Shown here: positions 42,395-52,219 of the stretch, one piece after another
Layout: each line of letters begins with the position of its first letter
Position numbering within the stretch: position 1 is the stretch's first letter
The notes under the pieces: model-generated
What the model saw: only the letters and a program-made list of their open reading frames with translations
Database searches by the model: none
Told to the model about the DNA's origin: nothing
Source of the DNA: Clostridium_AM sp963780135
Lineage (GTDB): Bacteria > Bacillota > Clostridia > Clostridiales > Clostridiaceae
Assembly: GCA_963780135.1 (NCBI GenBank)
Contig: CAWAAR010000003.1
Coordinates: 682,001 to 746,000, forward strand
DNA length: 64,000 nucleotides
Direction of reading: 5' to 3'
Translations under genes and position numbers: made by a program

Positions 42395-44773
42395 ATGAAA
42401 GTTCCAGTTAAATGGTTAAAAGATTATGTTGATATAGATATTCCAGCTAAAGAGCTTGGAGATAGACTTACATTAAGTGGTTCAAAGGTTGAAGGTATAG
42501 AAACTACAGGAGATGAAATTCAAAATGTAGTTACAGGAAAAATAGTAGAAATAGTAAAACATCCAGAAGCAGATAAGTTGTCTATATGTCAAGTAGATAT
42601 AAATAAAGAAGAATTATTACAAATTGTTACAGCTGCTACAAACATGAAGGAACAAGATGTAGTACCAGTAGCTCTTCATGGGTCTACACTTCATGGTGGA
42701 GTGAAAATAAAAAAAGGAAAACTTAGAGGCGTAGTTTCTAATGGAATGTTTTGTTCAGAAGAAGAACTTGGAATAGCTGGAGATAAGCCGGTTTATGGAC
42801 TTATGATACTTCCACAAGATACACCTCTTGGTAAGGATATAAAAGAAGTTTTAGATATGACAAGTTCCGTAATAGATTTTGAAATAACTTCAAATAGACC
42901 AGATTGTTTAAGTGTTGTAGGAATTGCAAGAGAAACTGCTGCAACTTTAGGCGGTAAATATAAAATGCCAGAACTAAAATTTGAAGCTACATGCAAAGAC
43001 AATATAGAAGATGAATTAAAAGTAGATATAAAAGATACTCTTTGTAGAAGGTATATGGCCAGAGGTGTTAAGAATGTTAAGATTGAACCATCACCAGGCT
43101 GGATGCAGGATAGACTATTAGAAGCAGGAGTAAGGCCAATAAACAACATAGTAGATATCACAAATTTTGTTATGTTAGAGCTTGGTCAACCTATGCATGC
43201 TTTTGATGGAAGACAAATAACATCAAAAAATATAGTTGTAGAAAGAGCTTTAGATGGAGAAAAATTTACAACTTTAGATGGAGAAGAAAGAATATTAGAT
43301 TCAAATGTTCTTAATATAAAAGATGGAAACAGAGCCGTAGCAATAGCAGGCATAATGGGTGGATTAAACTCAGAAGTTGAGGATGGCACTACTACAATAA
43401 TATTTGAAGGTGCAAATTTTGATGGAACTAACATAAGAATATCATCTAAAAAGGTAAACTTAAGAACAGAAGCATCTTCAAGATATGAAAAAGATTTGGA
43501 TCCTAATTTAATAGAAATTGCTATGGATAGAGCTTGTAATTTAGTACAAGAATTAGGTGCTGGTGAAATCATGGAAGGCACTATTGATGTTTATCCAGAA
43601 GAATTAAAACCTCATACTGTTGAAGTAGATTCTAATTGGATAAATGAATTTTTAGGAACTGAAATATCAAAAGAAGATATGAAGGATTATTTAGATAGAT
43701 TAGAACTAAAGACAGAAATTAAAGAAGATATGTTAGCTATAGATGTACCAACATTTAGATCAGATGTAAATATAAGAGAAGATGTAGCTGAAGAAGTAGC
43801 TAGAATATATGGATATAGCAATATACCTACTACAATAATAAAAAGTGTTACTCAAAGGGATGCAAAAAATAGAAAGCAGCAATTAGATGATAAAGTAATT
43901 GAAACTTTAATAAACAGCGGTTTAAATCAGTCTATAAGTTATTCCTTTGTAAGTCCTAAAGTTTTTGATAAAATTCTTATTCCTAAAGATAGTACGTTAA
44001 GAAAAGTAGTAGCTATAAAAAATCCTCTTGGAGAAGATTTTAGTATAATGAGAACTACAGCAATACCATCTATGCTTGAAGCATTAGCTAGAAACTATTC
44101 AAGAAACAATGAATATGCTGCATTGTTTGAAATGGGAAGAATATATATTCCTGGTGAAGATGAAAATAAATTACCAGAAGAAAAGAATATAGTTACTTTA
44201 GGACTATATGGTGGTGTTGATTATCTTAATTTAAAAGGAATAGTGGAAAATATAGAGAGTGCTTTAGGAATAGAAGGAGCTTCATTTAAGAGAGAAAGTG
44301 AAAATCCAACCTTCCATCCAGGTAAAACAGCATCACTTTATATAAAGAAAGATTTAGTTGGAACACTAGGAGAAATTCACCCTGATGCAGCTGATAACTA
44401 TGAAATAAATGAAAGATGTTATATAGCTGAGTTAAACTTAGATGTAATGTATAAGTACGCTAATATAGATAAAAAATATAAGCCGCTTGCAAAATTCCCA
44501 GCAGTAACAAGAGATATGGCTATATTAGTAGATGATAATATACTTGTACAGGATATTCAAGAAATAATGTATAAACAAGGTGGACATTTAGTAGAAAGTA
44601 TAAAGTTATTTGATGTATATAAGGGTGAGCAAATACCAGAAGGTAAAAAGAGTATAGCTTATGCACTTACTTATAGAGAAGAGAGTAGAACTTTAACAGA
44701 TAAAGAAGTAAACAAAGTGCATGACAAAATAGTTAGAACTTTAGAAAGTAGACTTGGAGCACAACTCAGATAA
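42395..44773 (+). CDS. pheT: Phenylalanine-tRNA ligase beta subunit
   Basis: 792 residues with all PheT parts: EMAP/tRNA-binding domain (about 40-150), B3/B4 editing domain (about 210-380), B5 (about 405-475), the catalytic-like fold and the C-terminal ferredoxin-fold anticodon-binding domain (YKPLAKFPAVTRDMAILVDD). AGGAGAG precedes the ATG. It is co-transcribed with pheS, 46 nt upstream. Confidence 0.98.
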   Translation: MKVPVKWLKDYVDIDIPAKELGDRLTLSGSKVEGIETTGDEIQNVVTGKIVEIVKHPEADKLSICQVDINKEELLQIVTAATNMKEQDVVPVALHGSTLHGGVKIKKGKLRGVVSNGMFCSEEELGIAGDKPVYGLMILPQDTPLGKDIKEVLDMTSSVIDFEITSNRPDCLSVVGIARETAATLGGKYKMPELKFEATCKDNIEDELKVDIKDTLCRRYMARGVKNVKIEPSPGWMQDRLLEAGVRPINNIVDITNFVMLELGQPMHAFDGRQITSKNIVVERALDGEKFTTLDGEERILDSNVLNIKDGNRAVAIAGIMGGLNSEVEDGTTTIIFEGANFDGTNIRISSKKVNLRTEASSRYEKDLDPNLIEIAMDRACNLVQELGAGEIMEGTIDVYPEELKPHTVEVDSNWINEFLGTEISKEDMKDYLDRLELKTEIKEDMLAIDVPTFRSDVNIREDVAEEVARIYGYSNIPTTIIKSVTQRDAKNRKQQLDDKVIETLINSGLNQSISYSFVSPKVFDKILIPKDSTLRKVVAIKNPLGEDFSIMRTTAIPSMLEALARNYSRNNEYAALFEMGRIYIPGEDENKLPEEKNIVTLGLYGGVDYLNLKGIVENIESALGIEGASFKRESENPTFHPGKTASLYIKKDLVGTLGEIHPDAADNYEINERCYIAELNLDVMYKYANIDKKYKPLAKFPAVTRDMAILVDDNILVQDIQEIMYKQGGHLVESIKLFDVYKGEQIPEGKKSIAYALTYREESRTLTDKEVNKVHDKIVRTLESRLGAQLR

Positions 44774-44788
44774 TATGAAATGAATGAA

Positions 44789-44822
44789 CAGCTTTGTGTA
44801 AATTTAATTTTATACAGAGCTG
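44789..44822 (+). terminator. Probable terminator after pheT
   Basis: CAGCTTTGTGTAAA (44789-44802) pairs with TTATACAGAGCTG (44810-44822), including G-U pairs. The T-tail is short. Confidence 0.6.
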
Positions 44823-44933
44823 CTTATTTATTATAGTGTTTATTCAAAGAATAGGTTTAATATATACAAATTTTATGATAGAATAAGGTTATATAAAACT
44901 GTAATAAATAGTGTTATCTAAGAAGGTGTTTAC

Positions 44934-45527
44934 ATGAATGTTATAACCGTTAAGATAAATGGAATAGAGTATAATTTAAAAGGTAATGAACAAGAAGAAT
45001 ATTTACATAAAGTAGCTGGGTATGTAGATAAAAAGGTTAAAAACATATTAGAAAATAATGGTAAATTGAGCACTTCATCAGCAGCAATACTTTCAGCAGT
45101 GAATATAGTAGATGATATGTTGAAAAAACAGAAAGAATATGAAGAGCTTCATATTAGCTTCGAAGAAATGGAAAAAACAAAAAAAAATCATGAAGAACAA
45201 ATACAATCCCTAAAAAAACAGTTAAAACATATGGAAGAATATAATGCAGAGCTTCAGTTAAAATTAAAAAATGATGCAAATACTCAATATTTAGATCAAA
45301 AGCAGCAGCAGATGGAAAAACTTATAAAAGAATTGGAAATAATGCAAGAGACAGCTCAAAAATATATAAAAGAAAATACACAAATTAAATCTGAAAATAA
45401 AGAACTAAAATTTCAGATACAGTCTGCTAAATATAAAGTAATAGATTTACAACATAAGCTAATAGAAAATCAAATAAGTTTAGCAAAAGAAAAAAAACAA
45501 AATAACCCTTTATTGAGCAATGAGTAA
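44934..45527 (+). CDS. zapA: Cell division protein ZapA, long coiled-coil form
   Basis: 197 residues. The N-terminal ZapA head (1-55, TVKINGIEYNLKGNEQEEYL and VAGYVDKKVKNI) is followed by a very long coiled coil (about 65-185), longer than the roughly 85-residue Bacillus form. ZapA binds and bundles FtsZ filaments at midcell. AAGGTG precedes the ATG. It follows pheT, as in many Firmicutes, and is closed by a strong terminator. Confidence 0.88.
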   Translation: MNVITVKINGIEYNLKGNEQEEYLHKVAGYVDKKVKNILENNGKLSTSSAAILSAVNIVDDMLKKQKEYEELHISFEEMEKTKKNHEEQIQSLKKQLKHMEEYNAELQLKLKNDANTQYLDQKQQQMEKLIKELEIMQETAQKYIKENTQIKSENKELKFQIQSAKYKVIDLQHKLIENQISLAKEKKQNNPLLSNE

Positions 45528-45530
45528 GTA

Positions 45531-45564
45531 AAAACAAGCACTTTCATATGAAAGTGCTTGTTTT
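45531..45564. terminator. Bidirectional terminator
   Basis: A perfect 15-bp stem (45531-45545 with 45550-45564), loop ATAT, and A/T ends. It serves zapA and the convergent gene. Confidence 0.92.
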
Positions 45565-45593
45565 ATTAAATTATATTTAAAATTTATTTTTTA

Positions 45594-46142
45594 TTAATCA
45601 CTTATAGTAGTAGCAGCAGCAGTAGCGTTGCTAATTGTTACAGTAGGAACACCAAGTACAGCACCAGCGGCAGTAAGTCCGGAAACAGTTGCATTAATTA
45701 CATCTACTGTGTAAGTTATGCAGCCATGGAAACAAGAAGTACATTCAAATGTGAAAAAAGTAAAGGTGTCACTAGTTGTTAAACCACCTACAAGTCCAAT
45801 GCCTTTAGTTCTTTCATAGGACCAAACTCCACTTACAGGAATTTTTTGACCGGATACTATTTTAAAAACCTGAAAATTTACTATGGCAGAAGCAGCAGTA
45901 GCAGCAGTAGAAGGAAAAACAGTTTTAATATTACTAGCAAAATCAATTTTAACTCTTCCGTCATGGACTACAACAGAAACAGTAGCTACTGTTGTAGGGG
46001 TAGTAATATTAGGTGGTATAGTTAGTGATCCTGGAGTCCCAACTGATAAATTTAAATTTTGGTGTCTGCGTTCAGATTCATGATCATGGTCATGACATGG
46101 ATCACATGGATTACAATGATTATTATTAGAATATGAATTCAT
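45594..46142 (-). CDS. Probable spore-surface protein (DUF4489-like)
   Basis: 182 residues. A short Cys/His/Asp-rich head (NNNHCNPCDPCHDHDHESERR, residues 5 to about 25) precedes a Thr/Ala/Val-rich beta-sandwich-like region with a central FECTSCFHGCITYTVDV cysteine group. It has no signal peptide. This composition is typical of clostridial spore-coat or exosporium proteins and of DUF4489; assignment is by resemblance. AGGAGG precedes the ATG at 46142; the longer reading to 46166 has no ribosome site. It is encoded next to a second Cys-rich gene on the same strand. Confidence 0.6.
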   Translation of the reverse strand: MNSYSNNNHCNPCDPCHDHDHESERRHQNLNLSVGTPGSLTIPPNITTPTTVATVSVVVHDGRVKIDFASNIKTVFPSTAATAASAIVNFQVFKIVSGQKIPVSGVWSYERTKGIGLVGGLTTSDTFTFFTFECTSCFHGCITYTVDVINATVSGLTAAGAVLGVPTVTISNATAAATTISD

Positions 46143-46296
46143 AAAAAATCCTCCTTTTAGATACATTAAAAAATAAATTTTATTTAAAGGATCCTATTAA
46201 GTAAGTTAACTAACAAGCATTTATGAATCCTTTTGTTATAATATATGAATTACATTTTATAGTGTTACAACCGTTATAAATATTATATAATTTATT

Positions 46297-47094
46297 CTAA
46301 TAACTGCTGTAGTTTTGATCATCAATTACATCATTAATATCGTCGTCACATGGAAATAAAGGTTCTAAATTTTGATCAGGATAAAATTTAGGTACAGGTG
46401 CTTTCTCAAATTTTTCACAAGGGTCTTCAATAGGTTCTTCTGCACAAGGACTAGGAATTGGACAATAATCAAAGGTTGGAATAAGAAGTTGAACTATAAG
46501 TTCACATTTTACAATTAAGTGAAAGCCTAAAGTAATATCTAATACGTCACAATTCTCATCATTTTTAGTAAGTAAATTGTCTAAACATGCAGCAACCATT
46601 TCAAGTTTTATAATTTCAGTATCTAAATCGTCAGCATCTTTAACTGGCAATAAGCTGGAAGAAATTTGGGATATAGAATCAGGGCAGTAAAATCTAGGAA
46701 TTAATTCAGTTCTATTTATTTCAAAAAATTCACATTGAGTAGTATTATTAGTATCAAGAAAATCTGCATAAAATGAAATTTTAAATGAAATAACTAATCT
46801 TTTAAATGATGGATTATCTGTAATAGGAGTTTTGTCAACAGATAAAAGTTGAATATTAAAATCTCTACAACCTAAAAATTTTTTAGGGTTTCTTAATGGA
46901 TTACTTCTCAATTCTTCATCAGTAGTATTAGTGTCAGGGCCTTCAGCGAAAGTAAGACATCTTTTGAATAAACATTGGTCAAATACTTTAGGTACCTCAA
47001 TGCATACTAACTCTGATGGATCTGGCAGATGACCTTTTTTGTTTACAATACCTGGACGTAGTATAAATTTGTCATTATCACGAGCGATAGCCAT
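46297..47094 (-). CDS. Unknown Cys-rich protein, possible spore coat component
   Basis: 265 residues, acidic, with at least 13 cysteines, several in short-spaced groups (CLFKRC, DYCPIP, SPCAEEP, EDPCEKF), and a Pro/Asp-rich tail. No signal peptide or membrane segment. The middle (about 75-215) is beta-rich and resembles domains of clostridial proteins of unknown function associated with spores. AGGAGG precedes the ATG. It lies 154 nt upstream of the DUF4489-like gene on the same strand, which supports a shared spore role, but this is inference. Confidence 0.55.
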   Translation of the reverse strand: MAIARDNDKFILRPGIVNKKGHLPDPSELVCIEVPKVFDQCLFKRCLTFAEGPDTNTTDEELRSNPLRNPKKFLGCRDFNIQLLSVDKTPITDNPSFKRLVISFKISFYADFLDTNNTTQCEFFEINRTELIPRFYCPDSISQISSSLLPVKDADDLDTEIIKLEMVAACLDNLLTKNDENCDVLDITLGFHLIVKCELIVQLLIPTFDYCPIPSPCAEEPIEDPCEKFEKAPVPKFYPDQNLEPLFPCDDDINDVIDDQNYSSY

Positions 47095-47532
47095 ATACTT
47101 TCCTCCTTTTTATAAATTACATCAATTACTCTTTTTAAGTTTTGAGCCGTTAGGCTTTTATATTTTTTTCTTTTATGAAAAATCAATTATTCATAAAAGA
47201 AAATAACAAACTAATCTTAATAATAGATTAGATTTTGTCAATATAAGTTAGATTTACTTCAATTGAAAAGTTTCCTATGAGGGTTTTATAAATAATTACA
47301 AAATTAAAGTTATTGTAATTAACAATTTACTGAGAGATATTTGCGCAATATATGTTTGAATTTTTTTTGCAATCTGTAAATTAAGTTTTATTTATTCCTC
47401 ACAATACATGATATGCACACGTAATTAATGTGTTACAAATTTATAAAATACAATATGTTTTTGTAATAAATAGATAAACTGCCTAGTATGATTTTTAATA
47501 TATATAATATTTATATTAAGGGAGAAACAAAA
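47095..47532. other. AT-rich divergent gap with 14-bp inverted repeat
   Basis: The region before the spore-surface genes (-) and the glycan island (+). TTTTCTTTTATGAA (47166-47179) and its complement (47190-47203) form a perfect inverted repeat with a 10-nt loop. No consensus sigma-A promoter, riboswitch or ORF was identified in the rest. Confidence 0.4.
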
Positions 47533-49326
47533 ATGGAATATATTACAGAAAAAAGCAAAGACAATAAAAATATATTAAGAATGAAAAAAGATGATGAAAT
47601 AATATATGTAGGAAATAAATATTCTGTTAAAGAAGATATAAAAGAATTTAAGAGTAAAATTAAGAAATTAAATAAGGAAACTATATTCATAGTATTTGGA
47701 TTAGCATGTGGTGAACATATATTAGAACTTATTAAAATTACTCGCGGTAATAATAAAATTCTAATTTTGGAACCAGATGAAAATATTATTTATATATTTA
47801 ATAAATTGCCTTGTGCAAATCGAATTAATAAAAGTCCCCAGGTTAGCATAATATGTTATAAACATAGCCAGTTATCTAAAGTGTTAGATAATTATATAGA
47901 AGTTAATAACATTAATAACATAGAATTAATAGATTTTGCAAATTATAGTAAGCTATATTCCAATCAGTTCAATGATGTAGCAAATGTTATAAATGAAAAA
48001 ATAAATAATTTAGCCATAGAATTAAACTTTTTTATAACATTAGCAGATCAGCATTTTACGTGCTTTATAAATAATATTGAAAAAGTAATAAAAAGTACTT
48101 TAATAAATGATTTCAAAAATAAATTTGTAGGAAAACCAGCTATTGTAGTATCTGCAGGTCCTTCTCTTGAAAAAAATATTAATTTATTAAAAACAGCTTC
48201 TAATAAATTTCTTATATTTGCAGGAGGAAGAACTTTAAAAGCTCTTTTAGATATAGGAGTAAAACCTGATTGTGTGTGTGTAGTAGATCCCGGACAGCCT
48301 TCTTATGATGTAATTAAGGATTCCTTATATTCTGATGTGCCTTTAGTATTTAGTGAGTTAACAAATTATAAAGTAGTAGAAGAACATAAAGGAAAAAAAA
48401 TATTTTTTACAGATCCATATTTAAAAGGAATAACATCAGAACTTATAGATTATAAAGTAGATGAGTTATATCAAGGAGGTTCTGTAGCACATGTATGCAC
48501 ATCATTCGCTTCTTATTTAGGTTGCAATGAAATAATACTTATAGGACAAGATTTAGCTTATACAAATAACAAATGTCATGCAGATATGGCTACTATAAAT
48601 ACAGATGTAAAATTTCATTCAGTACATTATAAAAGTGAAAATATAAAAAGTGATACGAATAGTGACAATGAAGAAGAACTTTTTACAGAAGATATAAATG
48701 GAGAAATGATAGCAACTAGTAGTGTGTTCTTATATTATAAAAAATTCTTTGAAAAGTTCATAGAAGAAAAATCAAATATACGTTTTATAAATTGTACAGA
48801 AGGAGGAGCTAATATTATAGGAACAGAAGTAAAAAAGCTTAATGAAGTTATAGAAGAACATAATGAAACTATATATAAAAATATAGATAATATTTTTAAT
48901 ATTAAAATAAAAAATGATGTGGTAAAAAATAATTTATCCATGATAATAGAAAAACTAAAGGAATTAAATGAAAAAAGTGATATTGCCATAGAATGTGCAG
49001 ATAAGGCTATTGAACATTTTGAAAATAGGAAGAAATATAATATAAATAATATAAATAGACAGCTTGATGAAATAGAGATTTTTTTAAATAAAAACGTAGA
49101 TAAGATAAATATATTAAAAATGCTTTTAATGCCTCAAATAATGGCAGTTATAATGGATTTTAAATATATAGGAAAGATAAATGAAACGGAAAGAGAAGGA
49201 GGTAAAAGATCATCAGAAAGAATAAAAGTTATGTATGAGAGAATTAAAAAAATTATAGAAGAGGTTTTACCTGAATTGGAAAACACAGTAAAAAAATTAG
49301 ATGGAGATATGGAAGGGAGGAGGTAA
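47533..49326 (+). CDS. Maf-type (DUF115) motility-associated glycosyltransferase
   Basis: 597 residues. The DUF115/MptE-like core (about 195-380) has PAIVVSAGPSLEKNI, FAGGRTLKALLDIGVKPD, VVDPGQPSYDVI and IILIGQDLAYTNNKCHA; helical regions flank it. Maf proteins transfer nonulosonic acids (pseudaminic or legionaminic type) onto flagellin Ser/Thr in the cytosol. ATG 47533 after GGGAGA is chosen over the one at 47488, which lacks a ribosome site. It opens the glycan island. No flagellin gene is in view, so the target is inferred. Confidence 0.85.
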   Translation: MEYITEKSKDNKNILRMKKDDEIIYVGNKYSVKEDIKEFKSKIKKLNKETIFIVFGLACGEHILELIKITRGNNKILILEPDENIIYIFNKLPCANRINKSPQVSIICYKHSQLSKVLDNYIEVNNINNIELIDFANYSKLYSNQFNDVANVINEKINNLAIELNFFITLADQHFTCFINNIEKVIKSTLINDFKNKFVGKPAIVVSAGPSLEKNINLLKTASNKFLIFAGGRTLKALLDIGVKPDCVCVVDPGQPSYDVIKDSLYSDVPLVFSELTNYKVVEEHKGKKIFFTDPYLKGITSELIDYKVDELYQGGSVAHVCTSFASYLGCNEIILIGQDLAYTNNKCHADMATINTDVKFHSVHYKSENIKSDTNSDNEEELFTEDINGEMIATSSVFLYYKKFFEKFIEEKSNIRFINCTEGGANIIGTEVKKLNEVIEEHNETIYKNIDNIFNIKIKNDVVKNNLSMIIEKLKELNEKSDIAIECADKAIEHFENRKKYNINNINRQLDEIEIFLNKNVDKINILKMLLMPQIMAVIMDFKYIGKINETEREGGKRSSERIKVMYERIKKIIEEVLPELENTVKKLDGDMEGRR

Positions 49327-50352
49327 ATGAGTTATTACAATAATAAGAAGATATTAATAATAGGTGGTACAGGAACCATAGGAAGAGGATTGGTTAAAGA
49401 GTTAATAAAGCATAATCCTAAAGTAATAAGGATATTCAGTAGAGACGAATATAAGCAGTTTATAATGCAGGATGAATTAAGTAGTTTAGAATATAAAAGT
49501 TTTAGATTTTTAATAGGAGATGTAAGAGATTATGACAGAGTAGAAAGAGCCATGAATGATATAGATATAGTTTTTAATTTAGCTGCCATGAAGCATGTAG
49601 CTGCTTGTGAGTATAATCCATATGAGGCTATTAAAACTAATGTAGATGGCATGCAAAATGTAATTAATGCAGCTATTTATCATAACATTGATTGTGTTAT
49701 GTTTACCACTTCTGATAAAGCCATTAATCCAACTAATTCTTATGGAGCTACTAAACTTTTAGCAGAAAAGTTAGTACAATGTGCTAATTATAGTAAAGGT
49801 CCTATAAAAACTAAATTTTCAGCAGTGCGGTTTGGGAATATTATAGGATCTCGAGGATCTGTTATACCACTTTTGAAAAAACAGATATTGGAGCAAGGGA
49901 GAATAACTGTTACTAATTTAGAAATGACAAGGTTTATGATGACGCTAAAAGAAGCAATAAATCTTACTATGCTTACTGTAGAAGAATCTTATGGAGGAGA
50001 AGTTTTTGTGTTAAAAATGCCTGTATTTAAATTAAAAGATTTAGTAGAGGTGGTTGTGGAGGAAACTTGCAAAAAATACAGCTTGAATTTTAAGAATATT
50101 AAGATGGAAATTATAGGAGTTAGAGCTGGAGAAAAGATGTATGAGGAACTTATGACAGAAGAAGAATCAGCATTTGCTTATGATTTAGGTAAAATGTATG
50201 CAGTAATACCAATAACCTTTGTAAAATCTAAATATGAAAACTTTTATAAAAATTTCAAACATTCTGAAATAGGTAGATATACCTCTAATAAACAGAACCC
50301 TATTACAAAAGAGGATATAAGAAAACTTATATTAAGTGAAAGCTTAATATGA
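49327..50352 (+). CDS. PseB/CapD-like NAD(P)-dependent nucleotide-sugar 4,6-dehydratase
   Basis: 341 residues of the short-chain dehydrogenase fold. GGTGTIGRGLVKEL binds the cofactor, FNLAAMKHVAACEYNPYEA and TTSDKAINPTNSYGATK (TSDK plus YxxxK) are the catalytic signature of PseB/LegB/CapE enzymes. It should convert UDP-GlcNAc (or GDP-GlcNAc) to a 4-keto-6-deoxy sugar, the entry to pseudaminic or legionaminic acid. It directly follows the Maf gene (no gap), with GGGAGGAGG ending that gene. Confidence 0.88.
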   Translation: MSYYNNKKILIIGGTGTIGRGLVKELIKHNPKVIRIFSRDEYKQFIMQDELSSLEYKSFRFLIGDVRDYDRVERAMNDIDIVFNLAAMKHVAACEYNPYEAIKTNVDGMQNVINAAIYHNIDCVMFTTSDKAINPTNSYGATKLLAEKLVQCANYSKGPIKTKFSAVRFGNIIGSRGSVIPLLKKQILEQGRITVTNLEMTRFMMTLKEAINLTMLTVEESYGGEVFVLKMPVFKLKDLVEVVVEETCKKYSLNFKNIKMEIIGVRAGEKMYEELMTEEESAFAYDLGKMYAVIPITFVKSKYENFYKNFKHSEIGRYTSNKQNPITKEDIRKLILSESLI

Positions 50353-50422
50353 AAATTAAGAAGTGAGTATTAGTCAAAGTTCATATTTAAAAAATTATAA
50401 ATAGAAGGACGTGTATTAGTAA

Positions 50423-51406
50423 ATGAAAATTCTTATTACAGCTATAGGTAAAAGGGTACAGCTGATAAGATATTTGAAAAGAAATTCTATAGTAATAGGA
50501 GTAGATTCAGGAGATATGACTCCAACTGCAAATTTTGTAGATAAATTTTATAAAATACCTAAATGTAGTGAAAAAGGATATATAGAAACTCTTTTACAAA
50601 TATGCCAAAGAGAAAAAGTAAGTTTACTTATACCTCTTCATGAGTATGAATTTTATATTTTATGTGATAATAGAAATAAATTTGATGAAATAGGAACTAC
50701 TCTTATGCTTAGCAGTAGAAAAATTTTAGATATATGCCAAAATAAATTTAATACTTATGAATTTTTTAGAAAAGTAGGAATAGATACTCCAAGATCCTAT
50801 TCAAAAGAGCAAATACTTATTAAATTAAAAGAAAATTTTAAATTAACATTGCCATTAATAATTAAACCCATAAATGGGATGGGAAGCGAAGGAGTATTTA
50901 AAATAAATAATATAAAAGAATTAGAATTTTTTATAGATTATGTAAAAAATCCAATAATACAAGAATATGTAGAAGGAATAGAGTATACCATAGATGTGCT
51001 CTGCGATTTTTATGGATATCCATTATCTATAGTGCCAAGAGAAAGGATAGAAGTACGATCAGGAGAAGTATCAAAAACTACAACAGTAAAAAATAAAGAA
51101 ATTATTAAAAAGACTTGCAAGATAATAGAAGCGTTAAATAAAGAAATTAGTAACTCACAAAATTTAAAACAAGAAAAGGCCATAGGCCCATATACTATTC
51201 AATGCAAAATGAATTCAAGAAATGCTATCAAATTTATTGAAATAAATTCACGATTTGGTGGAGGAGTGCCTATTACTTTTGAAGCTGGAGTAGACTATGG
51301 AAAATTCTTTGAAATGATGGTAGAAGGAAAACAAATTCAACCTATCATAGGTCAGTTTAAAGAGATAACAATGCTTAGGTATGATGATGCTGTGTTTTTA
51401 AAATGA
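50423..51406 (+). CDS. ATP-grasp family protein
   Basis: 327 residues. A pre-ATP-grasp domain (1-100, ILITAIGKRVQLIRYLK) precedes ATP-grasp sequences PLIIKPINGMGSEGVFKI, IQEYVEGIEYTIDVL and the Mg-binding IKFIEINSRFGGG. It resembles CarB-like ligases found in surface-sugar clusters. It would join a carboxylate to an amine or similar group using ATP; the substrate is unknown. A role in decorating a sugar with an amino acid-like group is possible. AGGACG is a weak ribosome site. Confidence 0.82.
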   Translation: MKILITAIGKRVQLIRYLKRNSIVIGVDSGDMTPTANFVDKFYKIPKCSEKGYIETLLQICQREKVSLLIPLHEYEFYILCDNRNKFDEIGTTLMLSSRKILDICQNKFNTYEFFRKVGIDTPRSYSKEQILIKLKENFKLTLPLIIKPINGMGSEGVFKINNIKELEFFIDYVKNPIIQEYVEGIEYTIDVLCDFYGYPLSIVPRERIEVRSGEVSKTTTVKNKEIIKKTCKIIEALNKEISNSQNLKQEKAIGPYTIQCKMNSRNAIKFIEINSRFGGGVPITFEAGVDYGKFFEMMVEGKQIQPIIGQFKEITMLRYDDAVFLK

Positions 51407-51459
51407 AGAAAGTATAGAATAAAGCATAAATATCCACACCTTAATATTTGGGGGAAGTT

Positions 51460-52155
51460 ATGATTAAAACAATTATATTTGATTTAGATGATACATTATA
51501 TAATGAAAGAGATTTTGTATATGGAGCTTTTAGTGAAGTATGTAAATATTTATTTAAAAACTATAGCATAGATTATGATGATTTATATAAAAATATTATA
51601 GAAATTTTTAACAAGTATGGTCGAGGTCAAATTTTAAATATATTATGCCAAAAGTATAATATAAATGAGAGTATAGAGAAGTTAGTTGATATTTATAGAC
51701 ATGCTACACCAAAGCTAAAATTGTATGACGATGCTTTATTTATATTAGAAAAGTTAAAAGCTTCTTCTGTTAATGAAAGTAGTTACAGATATAACTTAGG
51801 GTTAATTACGGATGGTAAGGCTTCAGTACAGTGGAATAAAGTAGAGGCATTAAAGCTTAAAAATTACATGAAAAAAATAATAGTAACAGATGATTATGGA
51901 AAGAACTTTTGGAAACCTAATGAATTTCCTTATAGGAAAATAATAAACTATTTTAATTGTAAACCAAAAGAATGTGTATATGTAGGGGATAATCCAAACA
52001 AAGATTTTATAGGAGCTAGAAAAGTAGGAATCTATACAGTAAGGATTATAAGGGAAATAGGGGATTACATGCATGTTTTTTTAGAAGATTCTTTTGAAGC
52101 AGATTACAATATTAGGAGTTTAAAAGAAATCGAAAATATAATTGGAGATCTATAG
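51460..52155 (+). CDS. HAD-superfamily hydrolase
   Basis: 231 residues. Motif I is IIFDLDDTLYNE (nucleophile Asp), motif II LGLITDGKAS, motif III Lys in WKPNEFPYRKI, and motif IV CVYVGDNPNKDFIGARK. It is a phosphatase of the subfamily I type and could dephosphorylate a sugar or nonulosonate phosphate. ATG 51460 has TTGGGGGAAG upstream; the longer reading to 51448 starts inside that site. It is paired with the ATP-grasp gene upstream, 53 nt away. Confidence 0.85.
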   Translation: MIKTIIFDLDDTLYNERDFVYGAFSEVCKYLFKNYSIDYDDLYKNIIEIFNKYGRGQILNILCQKYNINESIEKLVDIYRHATPKLKLYDDALFILEKLKASSVNESSYRYNLGLITDGKASVQWNKVEALKLKNYMKKIIVTDDYGKNFWKPNEFPYRKIINYFNCKPKECVYVGDNPNKDFIGARKVGIYTVRIIREIGDYMHVFLEDSFEADYNIRSLKEIENIIGDL

Positions 52156-52219
52156 AATAATATATATTTCATATAGTAAAAGTTAATTATTATGTAAAAG
52201 AAGAGGTGTGGAGTTTTAT

